Part shown: one piece after another, positions 8,636-16,999 of the stretch
Layout of the letters: the number at the start of each line of letters is the position of its first letter
Numbering within the stretch: the first letter of the stretch is position 1
Source of the DNA: Comamonadaceae bacterium
GTDB lineage: Bacteria; Pseudomonadota; Gammaproteobacteria; Burkholderiales; Burkholderiaceae_C
NCBI GenBank assembly: GCA_023259355.1
Contig: JAHFQI010000017.1
Span: forward strand, 1 to 33,012
Direction of reading: 5' to 3'
DNA: 33,012 nucleotides
Notes under the pieces: generated by a model
Seen by the model: the letters and a program-made list of their open reading frames with translations, nothing else
Database searches by the model: none
Told to the model about the DNA's origin: nothing
Made by a program: the position numbers and the translations under genes

Positions 8636-9739
8636 ATGAGTGTCCAGTTCATCGGCATGATCCAGCCGCACGAGGTATCTGAAACCTTTGCGCACAAGGG
8701 GCCTTCGGTCGATCCGTCCTACGTGCGTGTGTTTGCCCAGGCCCATGAACATGCGGGCTTCGACCGCATCCTGGTGCCGGCCAGTTCGTCGAGCCCCGAC
8801 ACCCTGCTGACCGTGAACTACGCGGCCTCGGTCACGCGTGACATCCGCTTCCTGCTGGCGCACCGCCCCGGCTTCGTCGCGCCCACGGTGGCGGCGCGCC
8901 AGCTCGCCACGCTGGACCAGTACACCGGCGGGCGTGTTGCCGTGCACTACATCACCGGGGGGTCGGACGAGGACCAGCAGCGCGATGGCGATTTCCTCGG
9001 CCACGACGAGCGCTACGCCCGCACCGACGAATACCTCACTTTGCTGCGCCGCGTCTGGACGGAGGATCAGCCTTTCGACCATGAGGGCACCTACTACCGC
9101 GTCAAGGGCGCTTGGTCCGAGGTCAAGCCGCTGCAGTCGCCCTGTGTGCCGATCTACTTTGGCGGCGCCTCCGCCCCGGCGCTGCAGGTGGCTGGCCAGC
9201 ATGCCGATGTCTACGCCCTGTGGGGCGAGTCGCTGGCGCAGGCTGGCGATCTGGTGCGCCGGGTGCGCGGCGAAGCCGCCAAGCATGGCCGCAGCATCGA
9301 GTTCAGCATTTCATTCCGGCCCATCCTGGGCGCGACCGAAGAAGAAGCCTGGGCCAAGGCCGACCGCATCCTGGAAGACACCCGCCGCCTGCGCGTGGAC
9401 CAGGGCTTTGCCCGGGGCGGCGCGCTGCAAAGCGAAGGCGCGCGCCGGCTGCTGGCCGATGCCGCCAAAGGCGACCGGGTGGACGAGCGGCTGTGGACCG
9501 CGATTGCCCGCGAAACCGGCGGGCGCTCCAACAGCACCTCGCTGGTCGGCACGCCCGAGCAGGTGGCCGATGCGCTGCTCAAGTACTACGACCTGGGCAT
9601 CACCACTTTCCTGATTCGCGGCTTTGACCCGCTGCCCGACACCATCGCCTACGGCCGCGAGCTCATTCCGCTGGTGCGCCGCAAGGTGGCCGAGCGCGAC
9701 GAACAGCGCACCCTGGCCGCGGCACGCAAGGCCGCCTGA
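8636..9739 (+). CDS. LLM class flavin-dependent (alkanesulfonate) monooxygenase, SsuD-like
   Basis: MSVQFIGMIQPHE..., HAGFDRILVPASSSSPDTLL, FLLAHRPGFVAPTVAARQLATLDQYTGGRVAVHYITGG, HDERYARTDEYLTLLRRVW: SsuD-type signature. Confidence 0.93.
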   Translation: MSVQFIGMIQPHEVSETFAHKGPSVDPSYVRVFAQAHEHAGFDRILVPASSSSPDTLLTVNYAASVTRDIRFLLAHRPGFVAPTVAARQLATLDQYTGGRVAVHYITGGSDEDQQRDGDFLGHDERYARTDEYLTLLRRVWTEDQPFDHEGTYYRVKGAWSEVKPLQSPCVPIYFGGASAPALQVAGQHADVYALWGESLAQAGDLVRRVRGEAAKHGRSIEFSISFRPILGATEEEAWAKADRILEDTRRLRVDQGFARGGALQSEGARRLLADAAKGDRVDERLWTAIARETGGRSNSTSLVGTPEQVADALLKYYDLGITTFLIRGFDPLPDTIAYGRELIPLVRRKVAERDEQRTLAAARKAA

Positions 9740-9804
9740 AAGCACCCCAAGGGCCTGTCTGCGCGGCAGGTTTCGTTGCTTCTCTATTTTTTTGAAAGTC
9801 CGTC

Positions 9805-10638
9805 ATGTCAGCCGTTCTGTCTTCCCCTTCTTCTTTTTCATCACCGTCCCTCACGCTCGTGACCAACCCGAATCCGCAGCGCAAGGACTGGTTCGACGAC
9901 GTGCCGGCCCGCCCCACGCTGCAGGCCGAGCGCCAGTACCGCAAGGAGCGCCTGGCCGTGGCTTTTCGGCTGTTTGCCCAAGTGGGGCTGAGTCACGGCA
10001 TGGCCGGCCACATCACGGCGCGCGACCCGGAGCTGACAGACCATTTCTGGGTCAATCCGTTTGGCCTGCATTTCTCTCAGATCAAGGTGTCCGACCTGCT
10101 GCTGGTCAACGCCAGGGGCGAGATCGTGGTGGGCCAGGGGCCGCTCAACCGCGCGGCCTTCGCCATCCACGCGGCGCTGCACGAGGCGCGCCCCGACATC
10201 GTGGCCGCCGCGCACACCCACTCCACCTACGGCAAGGCGTGGTCCGCGCTCGGCCGCACGCTGGACCCGCTGACGCAGGACGCCTGCGTGTTCTACGGCG
10301 ACCATGCGCTGTTCGACGATTTCACCGGCGTGGTGCTGGAAACCGACGAGGGCTTTCGCATCGGCAAGGCGTTGGGCCATCGCAAGGCCGTGATCCTGAA
10401 GAACCACGGCATCCTGACGGCCGGCCCCACCGTCGAGTCGGCCGCGTGGTGGTACATCGCGCTGGAGAACGCCTGCCAGGCGCAGCTGCTGGCCGAGGCG
10501 GCGGGCAAGCCTAGCCCGATCGCGCACGAGGTGGCGACGCTGACCCACTCGCAGATCGGCGGGCCGGGCGGCGCGAATTTCGCGTTCCAGAGCCTGTTCG
10601 ATATCCTGGTGCGCCAGCAGCCCGAGGTGTTGCAATGA
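9805..10638 (+). CDS. Class II aldolase/adducin family protein
   Basis: GLSHGMAGHITARDPELTDHFWVNPFGLHFSQIKVSDLLLV and AAHTHSTYGKAWSALGR, ILKNHGILTAGPTVESAAW. Confidence 0.92.
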   Translation: MSAVLSSPSSFSSPSLTLVTNPNPQRKDWFDDVPARPTLQAERQYRKERLAVAFRLFAQVGLSHGMAGHITARDPELTDHFWVNPFGLHFSQIKVSDLLLVNARGEIVVGQGPLNRAAFAIHAALHEARPDIVAAAHTHSTYGKAWSALGRTLDPLTQDACVFYGDHALFDDFTGVVLETDEGFRIGKALGHRKAVILKNHGILTAGPTVESAAWWYIALENACQAQLLAEAAGKPSPIAHEVATLTHSQIGGPGGANFAFQSLFDILVRQQPEVLQ

Positions 10639-11780
10639 ACGCGCCGCTGACCTGGGGCCAGGCGGCGCGCGCCCTGAGCGTCGAATTCGCGGCCCGTGCG
10701 CCCGGACATGACCGCGATGCCAGCTTTCCGTTCGAGAACTTCAGCCAGCTGCACGAGGCGGGCCTGTTGAGCCTGGCCGCGCCGCGCGAGCTGGGCGGGC
10801 AGGGCGCCTCGCTGACCCAGTTGGCGGACGTGATCGGCGCCATCGGCCAGGGCGACCCCGCCACCGCGCTGGTGCTGATCATGCAGTACATCCAGCATCG
10901 CGGCATGGCGCCCGGCGGGCGCATCTGGCCGCGTCACCTGGCCGAACAGCTGGTGCGCGAATCGGTCGAGGGCGTGTCGCTGATCAACGCGCTGCGCGTC
11001 GAGCCCGAGCTCGGATCGCCCGCGCGTGGGGGCCTGCCGGGCACGGTGGCGCGCTGGACGCCCGACGGCTGGCGCGTGAGCGGCCACAAGCTCTATTGCA
11101 CCGGCGTGCCTGTCCTCCGCTGGTACGCGGTCTGGGTGCGGACAGACGAAGCCGAGCCGCGCGTGGGCACGGTGCTCGTGCCGGCGGGCCTGCCGGGCAC
11201 GCGCGTGGTCGAAACCTGGGACCACCTGGGGCTGCGCGCCAGCGGCAGCCACGACGTGATCTTCGACGAGGTGCTGGTCGAGCTCGACAACGCGATCGAC
11301 CTTCGGCCGCCGAAGGAGTGGGCCGCGGGTGATCCGGGCCTGCAGGCCGACATGACGGCGATGATGGGCGTGCTCTACACCGGCGTGGCCCGCGCCGCCC
11401 GCGACTGGGTGGTCGATTTCCTGCGGCAGCGCAAGCCGGCCAGCCTGGGCGCGCCGCTGGCCAGCCTGCCGCGGGCGCAGGAGATCGTGGGCCGGATCGA
11501 GGCGCTGCTGTTGACCAACGAACGTCTGGTGGCCAGCCTGGCGCGCGATGTCGATGCCGGCGTGCCGGTGCCGGCGGCCGACAGCGGCCTCATCAAGTCG
11601 GTCGTCACGAACAACGCCGTGCAGGCGGTGGAGGCGGCGCTGTCGCTCAGCAGCAACCACGGCATCTCGCGCCGCAACCCGCTGGAGCGCCACCTGCGCG
11701 ACGTGCTGTGCGGGCGCATCCACACGCCGCAGGACGACAGCGTGCACGTCGCCGCCGGGCGGCGGGTGCTGGGTGTCTGA
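10635..11780 (+). CDS. Acyl-CoA dehydrogenase-like flavoprotein (possibly SfnB/DszC-type sulfur acquisition oxidoreductase)
   Basis: LHEAGLLSLAAPRELGGQGASLTQLADVIGAIGQGDPATALVLIMQ, WDHLGLRASGSHDVIFDEVLV; ATGA overlap with the aldolase gene. Confidence 0.85.
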   Translation: MNAPLTWGQAARALSVEFAARAPGHDRDASFPFENFSQLHEAGLLSLAAPRELGGQGASLTQLADVIGAIGQGDPATALVLIMQYIQHRGMAPGGRIWPRHLAEQLVRESVEGVSLINALRVEPELGSPARGGLPGTVARWTPDGWRVSGHKLYCTGVPVLRWYAVWVRTDEAEPRVGTVLVPAGLPGTRVVETWDHLGLRASGSHDVIFDEVLVELDNAIDLRPPKEWAAGDPGLQADMTAMMGVLYTGVARAARDWVVDFLRQRKPASLGAPLASLPRAQEIVGRIEALLLTNERLVASLARDVDAGVPVPAADSGLIKSVVTNNAVQAVEAALSLSSNHGISRRNPLERHLRDVLCGRIHTPQDDSVHVAAGRRVLGV

Positions 11781-12789
11781 GGCATGGGCCGGGTCCGGGA
11801 AGGGGAGCCCCGCGCCGGTTCCCGCCCCGGTGGTCCTGCTCAACCAGCTCGGCGCAGCGACCGGACGGGCGCTTGTGACCCGACAGGCGCACGTCCTGCG
11901 CGTGATCGACGACGAAGCGCCCGCATGGGATCGCGCGCACGAGGCCGAGGTGCTGCTGACCGCGCCGCGCCACGGCTGGGGCCACGCGCCGGCCGAGGCG
12001 CCGCCGGGATGGCCGGGTCGGCTGCGCTGGGTGCATACCGCCTCGGTGGGCATCGACTTCTTTCCGGACTGGCTGTTCGAGGTGCCGCAGGTGACCTGCG
12101 CGCGCGGTGTCGCGGCCGTGCCGATCGCCGAATTCGTGCTCGCGGCGCTGCTGGAGCACGACCGCTCGCTGGCGCAGCGGCGCGTGGCCGGGCCCGTCGC
12201 GTGGCGCCGTGAATTCGAGCGGGCCAGTGCGTCCCCGATGCCGGTGCTGCAGGGCCAGACCCTGGGCTTGGTGGGCTTCGGCGCCATCGGCCACGAGGTG
12301 GCCCAGCGCGCACTCGCGTTCGGCATGGGCGTGATGGCCTTGCGCCGCACCAGCGCGCCGGTCGGCCTGCCGGGCGTGCGCGCCGTCGCCTCGCTGCACG
12401 AATTGATGGCGTGCTCGGACCATGTGGTGTTGGCGGCGCCGATCACGCCGGAAACCCGTCACCTCATCAATGCCGAGGCGCTGTCGCACGCGCGCCCGGG
12501 CCAGCACCTGGTGAACATCGCGCGCGGCCAGCTGGTCGATCACGAGGCCCTGCTGCGGGCGCTCGACGCGGGGCCACTGGCCGCGGCCACGCTCGATGTG
12601 ACCGACCCGGAGCCGCTGCCCGAGGGTCACGCGCTCTACCTGCATCCCCGCGTGCGCCTGACGCCGCACATTTCGTGGGCGGCCGGCGATGTAGAGGTGG
12701 CGACGCTGCGCAAATTCCAGGACAACCTGGACCGCTACCTCGCCGGACTGCCGTTGCACGACCGGGTTGATCCGGGCCGGGGTTACTGA
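11773..12789 (+). CDS. D-2-hydroxyacid dehydrogenase (NAD(P)-binding; hydroxypyruvate/glyoxylate reductase-like)
   Basis: GQTLGLVGFGAIGHEVAQRALAFGM Rossmann motif, LVNIARGQLVDHEALLRALDAGPLAAATLDVTDPEPLP; GTG start at 11773 overlapping the upstream stop. Confidence 0.88.
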   Translation: MSEAWAGSGKGSPAPVPAPVVLLNQLGAATGRALVTRQAHVLRVIDDEAPAWDRAHEAEVLLTAPRHGWGHAPAEAPPGWPGRLRWVHTASVGIDFFPDWLFEVPQVTCARGVAAVPIAEFVLAALLEHDRSLAQRRVAGPVAWRREFERASASPMPVLQGQTLGLVGFGAIGHEVAQRALAFGMGVMALRRTSAPVGLPGVRAVASLHELMACSDHVVLAAPITPETRHLINAEALSHARPGQHLVNIARGQLVDHEALLRALDAGPLAAATLDVTDPEPLPEGHALYLHPRVRLTPHISWAAGDVEVATLRKFQDNLDRYLAGLPLHDRVDPGRGY

Positions 12790-12819
12790 GCCGCGCCGAC
12801 AGCGTAGCCGGCTCACTTG

Positions 12820-12847
12820 CGCATAAGCATGCGCGAAAGCCTTCGTT
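12820..12847 (+). promoter_or_regulatory. Candidate regulatory motif copy C: CGCAT-N16-CTTCGTT
   Basis: CGCAT 12820-12824 followed after exactly 16 nt by CTTCGTT 12841-12847; 61 nt upstream of the SBP start at 12909; shares CTTCGTTGGC with copy B. Confidence 0.4.
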
Positions 12848-12908
12848 GGCAGGGCGCGCACCGGCTGGTGCAATGGCCCATCCCTGTCACTCACCGGAGT
12901 TCATCCCC

Positions 12909-13859
12909 ATGCAACGACGCCACTTCCATCGCCTCATGACGGCCTCCGCAGCCGCCGCTTCCTTCCTCTCGCCGGTGCTCGGCCATACCCAGTCGCGCAC
13001 GCTGCTGCGTGCCGGCGACCAGAAGGGCGGACTCCAGGCCCTGCTCGAAGCTGCCGGCGAGCTCAAGAACCTGCCTTATGACATCAAGTGGACCGAGTTC
13101 CCGGCGGCAGCGCCGCTGGCCGAGGCGCTGAATGCCGATGCGGTGGATTTCGGCCCGATCGGCGATGCGCCGCTGCTGTTCACGCTCGCCGCGGGCAGCC
13201 GCGTCAAGGCCTTTGCGGTCAACCGCTCCGACGCGTATGGCACGGCCATCCTCGTGGCGCCGAATTCGCCGCTCAAGGACGCGAAGGACCTCAAGGGCCG
13301 AAGCATCGCCACCAACCGCGGCTCGATCGGCCACTTCGTGAGCCTCAAGGCGCTCGAATCGGTGGGTCTCAAGGCCGACGATGCGCAGATCCGCTTCATT
13401 CCCCCGGCCGACGCCAAGCTGGCCCTGACCCAGGGTTCGGTGGATGCCTGGGCCACCTGGGAACCTTATACCGCGCTGGCCGAAACTGGCGGCCATGCGC
13501 GCGTGCTGGTCAATGGCCGCGGACTGTGGAGCGGGCTGAGCTTCCTCGCCGCCACCGATTCGGCGTTGCGTGACAAGCGCGCGATCCTGCAGGACTTCAA
13601 GCAGCGCGTGGTGCGCGCGCAAGTCTGGTCGTACCAGCGTCCTGCCGAATTCGGTGCGACGCTGGCCCGCATCATCGGCATCCCGGCCGACGCCGCACGC
13701 TTGCAGTTCGAGCGACGCGCGACGCGCTGGCAGGACATCGACAGCCAGGTGATCGCCGACCAGCAGCGCACGGCGGATTTCTACCTGGCCGCCGGCCTGG
13801 TGCGGCAGCGGCTGGACGTGCGCAACACCTTCGACACGAGCTTCAACGCCAGGGCCTGA
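12909..13859 (+). CDS. ABC transporter substrate-binding protein, SsuA-like aliphatic sulfonate family
   Basis: MQRRHFHRLMTASAAAASFLSPVLGHTQ leader, TLLRAGDQKGGLQALLEAAGELKNLPYDIKWTEFPAAAPLAEALNADAVDFGPIGDAP: SsuA hallmark. Confidence 0.95.
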   Translation: MQRRHFHRLMTASAAAASFLSPVLGHTQSRTLLRAGDQKGGLQALLEAAGELKNLPYDIKWTEFPAAAPLAEALNADAVDFGPIGDAPLLFTLAAGSRVKAFAVNRSDAYGTAILVAPNSPLKDAKDLKGRSIATNRGSIGHFVSLKALESVGLKADDAQIRFIPPADAKLALTQGSVDAWATWEPYTALAETGGHARVLVNGRGLWSGLSFLAATDSALRDKRAILQDFKQRVVRAQVWSYQRPAEFGATLARIIGIPADAARLQFERRATRWQDIDSQVIADQQRTADFYLAAGLVRQRLDVRNTFDTSFNARA

Positions 13860-14088
13860 ACGGCGCTCGCGCCAAGGCCAATTCCTTGCCACTTCGGTCA
13901 CTCAGTACCGACTCGGCCCGCAGCGCGGCGCGGACATCGCCGGCAATGCCTTCGGTGCCGACGCGGGCTACGGCAAGACGGCGGCCAGCCTGTTCGCCGG
14001 CCAGTCGCGGGGCGGCTTCGGTGGCGGCAATGCCAACGTGCGGCTGAAGGAAAACATCATCGGCGTCGCCTACGCCTGGAAGCTGTGA
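13858..14088 (+). pseudogene. Remnant of a Gly-rich, probably outer-membrane/beta-barrel type protein C-terminus (no start codon)
   Basis: Frame open from 13858 to TGA 14086-14088: ...QFLATSVTQYRLGPQRGADIAGNAFGADAGYGKTAASLFAGQSRGGFGGGNANVRLKENIIGVAYAWKL*; no ATG/RBS. Confidence 0.45.
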
Positions 14089-14155
14089 TCGGCGGGGTGC
14101 AGCGCCAGCGCCCGTGATATTCAGATGATTTGGTTATTACAAAACGATTACTCAG

Positions 14156-14166
14156 TCGTTTGAGTT
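14156..14166 (+). promoter_or_regulatory. TCGTTTGAGTT element in AT-rich promoter region upstream of encapsulin cluster
   Basis: 11-mer identical to 22268-22278 upstream of the sulfate operon; flanks are AT-rich in an otherwise GC-rich window. Confidence 0.4.
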
Positions 14167-14259
14167 TTCAAGCGACCTCTTTAGAGTCTCTTTCACCGCC
14201 TTCAGACACCGATCGGTGTCGGCGCGATACCACCAGAGAGACGAAAGGTTTTTTTCATC

Positions 14260-14727
14260 ATGACGCATGTATCGGAGTCTTCCAGGGTGGCCGATCCGCT
14301 GGAACCGGTCCGGGTCTTGGCGCTCGCCACGGGCCTTTCCTATGCGGGCGGTGTCCCGCCGCACCTGGCCTGGGCGCTGTTTTCGGCCGGGGACGCGCTG
14401 CTGGTCGACGTGCGCACGGCCGAGGAGCGCAAGTTCGTCGGCCATGTGCCGGGTAGCCTGCACGTGGCCTGGGCGACCGGCACGAGCCTGACGCGCAATC
14501 CGCGTTTCGCCCGCGAGCTGGAGGCCAAGGTCGGCAAGACCGCGACGCTGCTGCTGCTGTGCCGCAGCGGCAAGCGTTCGGCCCTGGCGGCCGAGGTGGC
14601 GGCCAAGGCCGGTTTCACGAACGTGTTCAACGTCCTCGAAGGCTTCGAGGGCGAGATCGACGCGCAGCAGCACCGGGGCGCGCAGGATGGCTGGCGCCAT
14701 CTCGGCCTGCCCTGGGTCCAGGATTGA
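14260..14727 (+). CDS. Single-domain rhodanese-like sulfurtransferase
   Basis: DALLVDVRTAEERKFVGHVPGSLHVAW, LLLLCRSGKRSALAAEVAAKAGFTNVFNVLEGFEGE: rhodanese with active Cys loop. Confidence 0.93.
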   Translation: MTHVSESSRVADPLEPVRVLALATGLSYAGGVPPHLAWALFSAGDALLVDVRTAEERKFVGHVPGSLHVAWATGTSLTRNPRFARELEAKVGKTATLLLLCRSGKRSALAAEVAAKAGFTNVFNVLEGFEGEIDAQQHRGAQDGWRHLGLPWVQD

Positions 14728-14743
14728 ATGAAGGCAAAGCACC

Positions 14744-15691
14744 ATGACCACCGTATTGGCCATCAAACCGCCGGATCAGCGCGCGCCCTTGTTCGACCTG
14801 CAGCAGGTGGTCAGCGGCCTGGCCGCAGTGCGCCAGCGCTGGCGTGAGGCGCAGCAGCGTTCCACCGAACCGGGTGGACGCGAGCTGCCTTCGCGTGACG
14901 CGCTCGCGCAGATCATGGACGGGCTGCGCGGCGCGCTGTTCCCCATGCGCCTGGGGCCGCCCGACCTGCGCCAGGAGAGCGAGGATTTCTACGTTGGGCA
15001 CACGCTCGACACCGTGCTGCACGCCTTGCTGGTGCAGGTGCGGCTGGAACTGGGGTACGACGCGCGCCATGGCGCGCAGGCCCCCGACGGCCTGTTGGAG
15101 CAGCGCGCGCTGCGCATCGTGCGCGAGTTTGCGCACGACCTGCCGCGCATCCGTGCCCTGCTCGACAGCGACGTGGTGGCGGCCTTTGAAGGCGACCCCG
15201 CGGCGCGCAGCGTGGACGAAGTGCTGCTGTGCTACCCGGGCATCCTGGCCGTGATCCACCACCGCGTGGCGCACCGCCTGTACGAGTTGGGCGTGCCGCT
15301 GCTGGCGCGCATCGTGGCCGAGCTCGCGCATGGCCAGACCGGTGTCGACATCCATCCGGGCGCGACCATCGGCGCCGGCTTCTTCATCGACCATGGCACG
15401 GGTGTCGTGATAGGCGAGACCGCCGTGATCGGCGAGCGCGTGCGCGTCTACCAGGCCGTGACACTGGGCGCGCGCAGCTTTCCCACCGACGCCTCGGGCC
15501 ATCCGCTCAAGGGTCTGCCGCGCCATCCCGTGGTCGAGGATGACGTGGTGATCTATGCCGGCGCGACCGTGCTCGGCCGGGTGACCGTGGGGCGCGGCGC
15601 CACCGTCGGCGGCAACGTCTGGGTGACGCACGACGTGCCGCCCGGTGCGAACGTCACGCAGGCGCGCCACCACGAGTCCGCAGGAACCTGA
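14744..15691 (+). CDS. Serine O-acetyltransferase (CysE/EpsC type)
   Basis: HHRVAHRLYELGVPLLARIVAELAHGQTGVDIHPGATIGAGFFIDHGTGVVIGETAVIGERVRVYQAVTLGARSF...HPVVEDDVVIYAGATVLGRVTVG left-handed beta-helix hexapeptides. Confidence 0.94.
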   Translation: MTTVLAIKPPDQRAPLFDLQQVVSGLAAVRQRWREAQQRSTEPGGRELPSRDALAQIMDGLRGALFPMRLGPPDLRQESEDFYVGHTLDTVLHALLVQVRLELGYDARHGAQAPDGLLEQRALRIVREFAHDLPRIRALLDSDVVAAFEGDPAARSVDEVLLCYPGILAVIHHRVAHRLYELGVPLLARIVAELAHGQTGVDIHPGATIGAGFFIDHGTGVVIGETAVIGERVRVYQAVTLGARSFPTDASGHPLKGLPRHPVVEDDVVIYAGATVLGRVTVGRGATVGGNVWVTHDVPPGANVTQARHHESAGT

Positions 15692-15724
15692 ATGGCGCCC
15701 GGCCTCCCTTGCGTTGCGACGCCC

Positions 15725-15994
15725 ATGACCCAGCTTGTCGCCAGTTTCGGCCTTGCGATCCGCCAGTTGCGCGAGCGGCAGGGCTGGTCACAGGAATCCC
15801 TGGCCGGGCGCGCTGACCTCCATCGCCCCTACGTGGGCGAACTCGAACGCGGCCAGGCGATCCCCTCGCTGGTGACGCTCGAAAAGCTGGCCAGTGCGTT
15901 GGGCCTGAGCCTGGCGAACCTGCTGGCCCACGCCGAGCGCATTTCACAGCGCCGGCTGGTCCGGGGCATCGAGTTGAAGGCGATAGCCTGTTGA
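15725..15994 (+). CDS. XRE-family helix-turn-helix transcriptional regulator
   Basis: FGLAIRQLRERQGWSQESLAGRADLHRPYVGELERGQAIPSLVTLEKLASALGLSLANLL; alternative start at 15692. Confidence 0.92.
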   Translation: MTQLVASFGLAIRQLRERQGWSQESLAGRADLHRPYVGELERGQAIPSLVTLEKLASALGLSLANLLAHAERISQRRLVRGIELKAIAC

Positions 15995-16060
15995 TGGATG
16001 GCTCTGGACTTCAGACACTCGAATTCGATTTTTTTATCCCAACCTACCCTGGAGTCTTCC

Positions 16061-16990
16061 ATGTCGGAAACCACCGTATCCCAGCTGGCGCTGGGTGACA
16101 ACGCCGCCCGCCAACTGGCGAATGCGACCAAGACCGCGCCGGTCCTTTCCACCATCAGCCCGCGCTGGCTGACCCATCTGCTGCAGTGGCTGCCGGTCGA
16201 AGCCGGCATCTACCGCCTCAACCGGGTGAAGAACCCCGAAGCCCTGCGCGTGCTGTGCGCCAAGCGCGACGAGTCAGAACTGCCGACCACCTTTGCCGAT
16301 TACGACGAGAAGCCGCGCGAGTACTTCCTGAACGCCGTCTCCACGGTGCTGGACGTGCACACGCGGGTGTCCGACCTCTACAGCAGCCCGCATGACCAGA
16401 TCAAGGAGCAGCTGCGCCTGACGATCGAGACGATCAAGGAAAAGCAGGAAAGCGAGCTGATCAACAACCCGGACTATGGCCTGCTGGCCAGCGTCCACCC
16501 CGACCAGATCGTCTACCCGCTGACCGGCGCGCCGACCCCCGACGACCTGGACGAGTTGCTCACCAAAGTCTGGAAGGAGCCGGCCTTCTTCCTGACCCAC
16601 CCGCTGGCGATTGCCGCTTTCGGCCGCGAGTGCACCCGCCGCGGCGTGCCGCCGCCGACCGTGAGCCTGTTCGGCTCGCAGTTCCTGACCTGGCGGGGCA
16701 TCCCGCTGATCCCTTCGGACAAGGTGCCGGTGGCCGATGGCAAGACCAAGATCCTGCTGCTGCGCGTGGGCGAGAAGCGCCAGGGCGTGGTCGGGCTGTA
16801 CCAGCCGGGTCTCGCGGGCGAACAGAGCCCGGGCCTGTCGGTGCGCTTCATGGGCATCAGCCGCAACGCCATCGCCTCCTACCTGATCAGCCTGTACTGC
16901 TCGTTGGCCGTGCAGACCGACGATGCGCTGGCGGTGCTGGAGGATGTGGAAGTGGGCAAGTTCCACGAGTATCCGGACACCTACAAGTAA
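16061..16990 (+). CDS. Family 2A encapsulin nanocompartment shell protein (SrpI-like)
   Basis: 309 aa: LALGDNAARQLANATKTAPVLSTISPRWLTHLLQWLPVEAGIYRLNRVKN...YDEKPREYFLNAVSTVLDVHTRVSDLYSSPHDQIKEQLRLTIETIKEKQESELINNPDYGLL...PLAIAAFGRECTRRGVPPPTVSLFGSQFLTWRGIPLIPSDKV: characteristic of the SrpI/MMP-I encapsulin family; adjacent cysteine desulfurase. Confidence 0.93.
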   Translation: MSETTVSQLALGDNAARQLANATKTAPVLSTISPRWLTHLLQWLPVEAGIYRLNRVKNPEALRVLCAKRDESELPTTFADYDEKPREYFLNAVSTVLDVHTRVSDLYSSPHDQIKEQLRLTIETIKEKQESELINNPDYGLLASVHPDQIVYPLTGAPTPDDLDELLTKVWKEPAFFLTHPLAIAAFGRECTRRGVPPPTVSLFGSQFLTWRGIPLIPSDKVPVADGKTKILLLRVGEKRQGVVGLYQPGLAGEQSPGLSVRFMGISRNAIASYLISLYCSLAVQTDDALAVLEDVEVGKFHEYPDTYK

Positions 16991-16999
16991 GGTCGGACG

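Noticed and set aside
9771-9777. TTTCGTT upstream of the aldolase as a fourth motif copy
   Set aside because: The region 16 nt upstream reads AAGGGC, with no CGCAT-like half site, and the site is only 27 nt from the start codon
10293-12446. 717-aa minus-strand ORF
   Set aside because: Antisense shadow ORF of the aldolase, ACAD-like and hydroxyacid dehydrogenase genes; low-complexity Arg/Ala/His-rich translation with no recognisable domain
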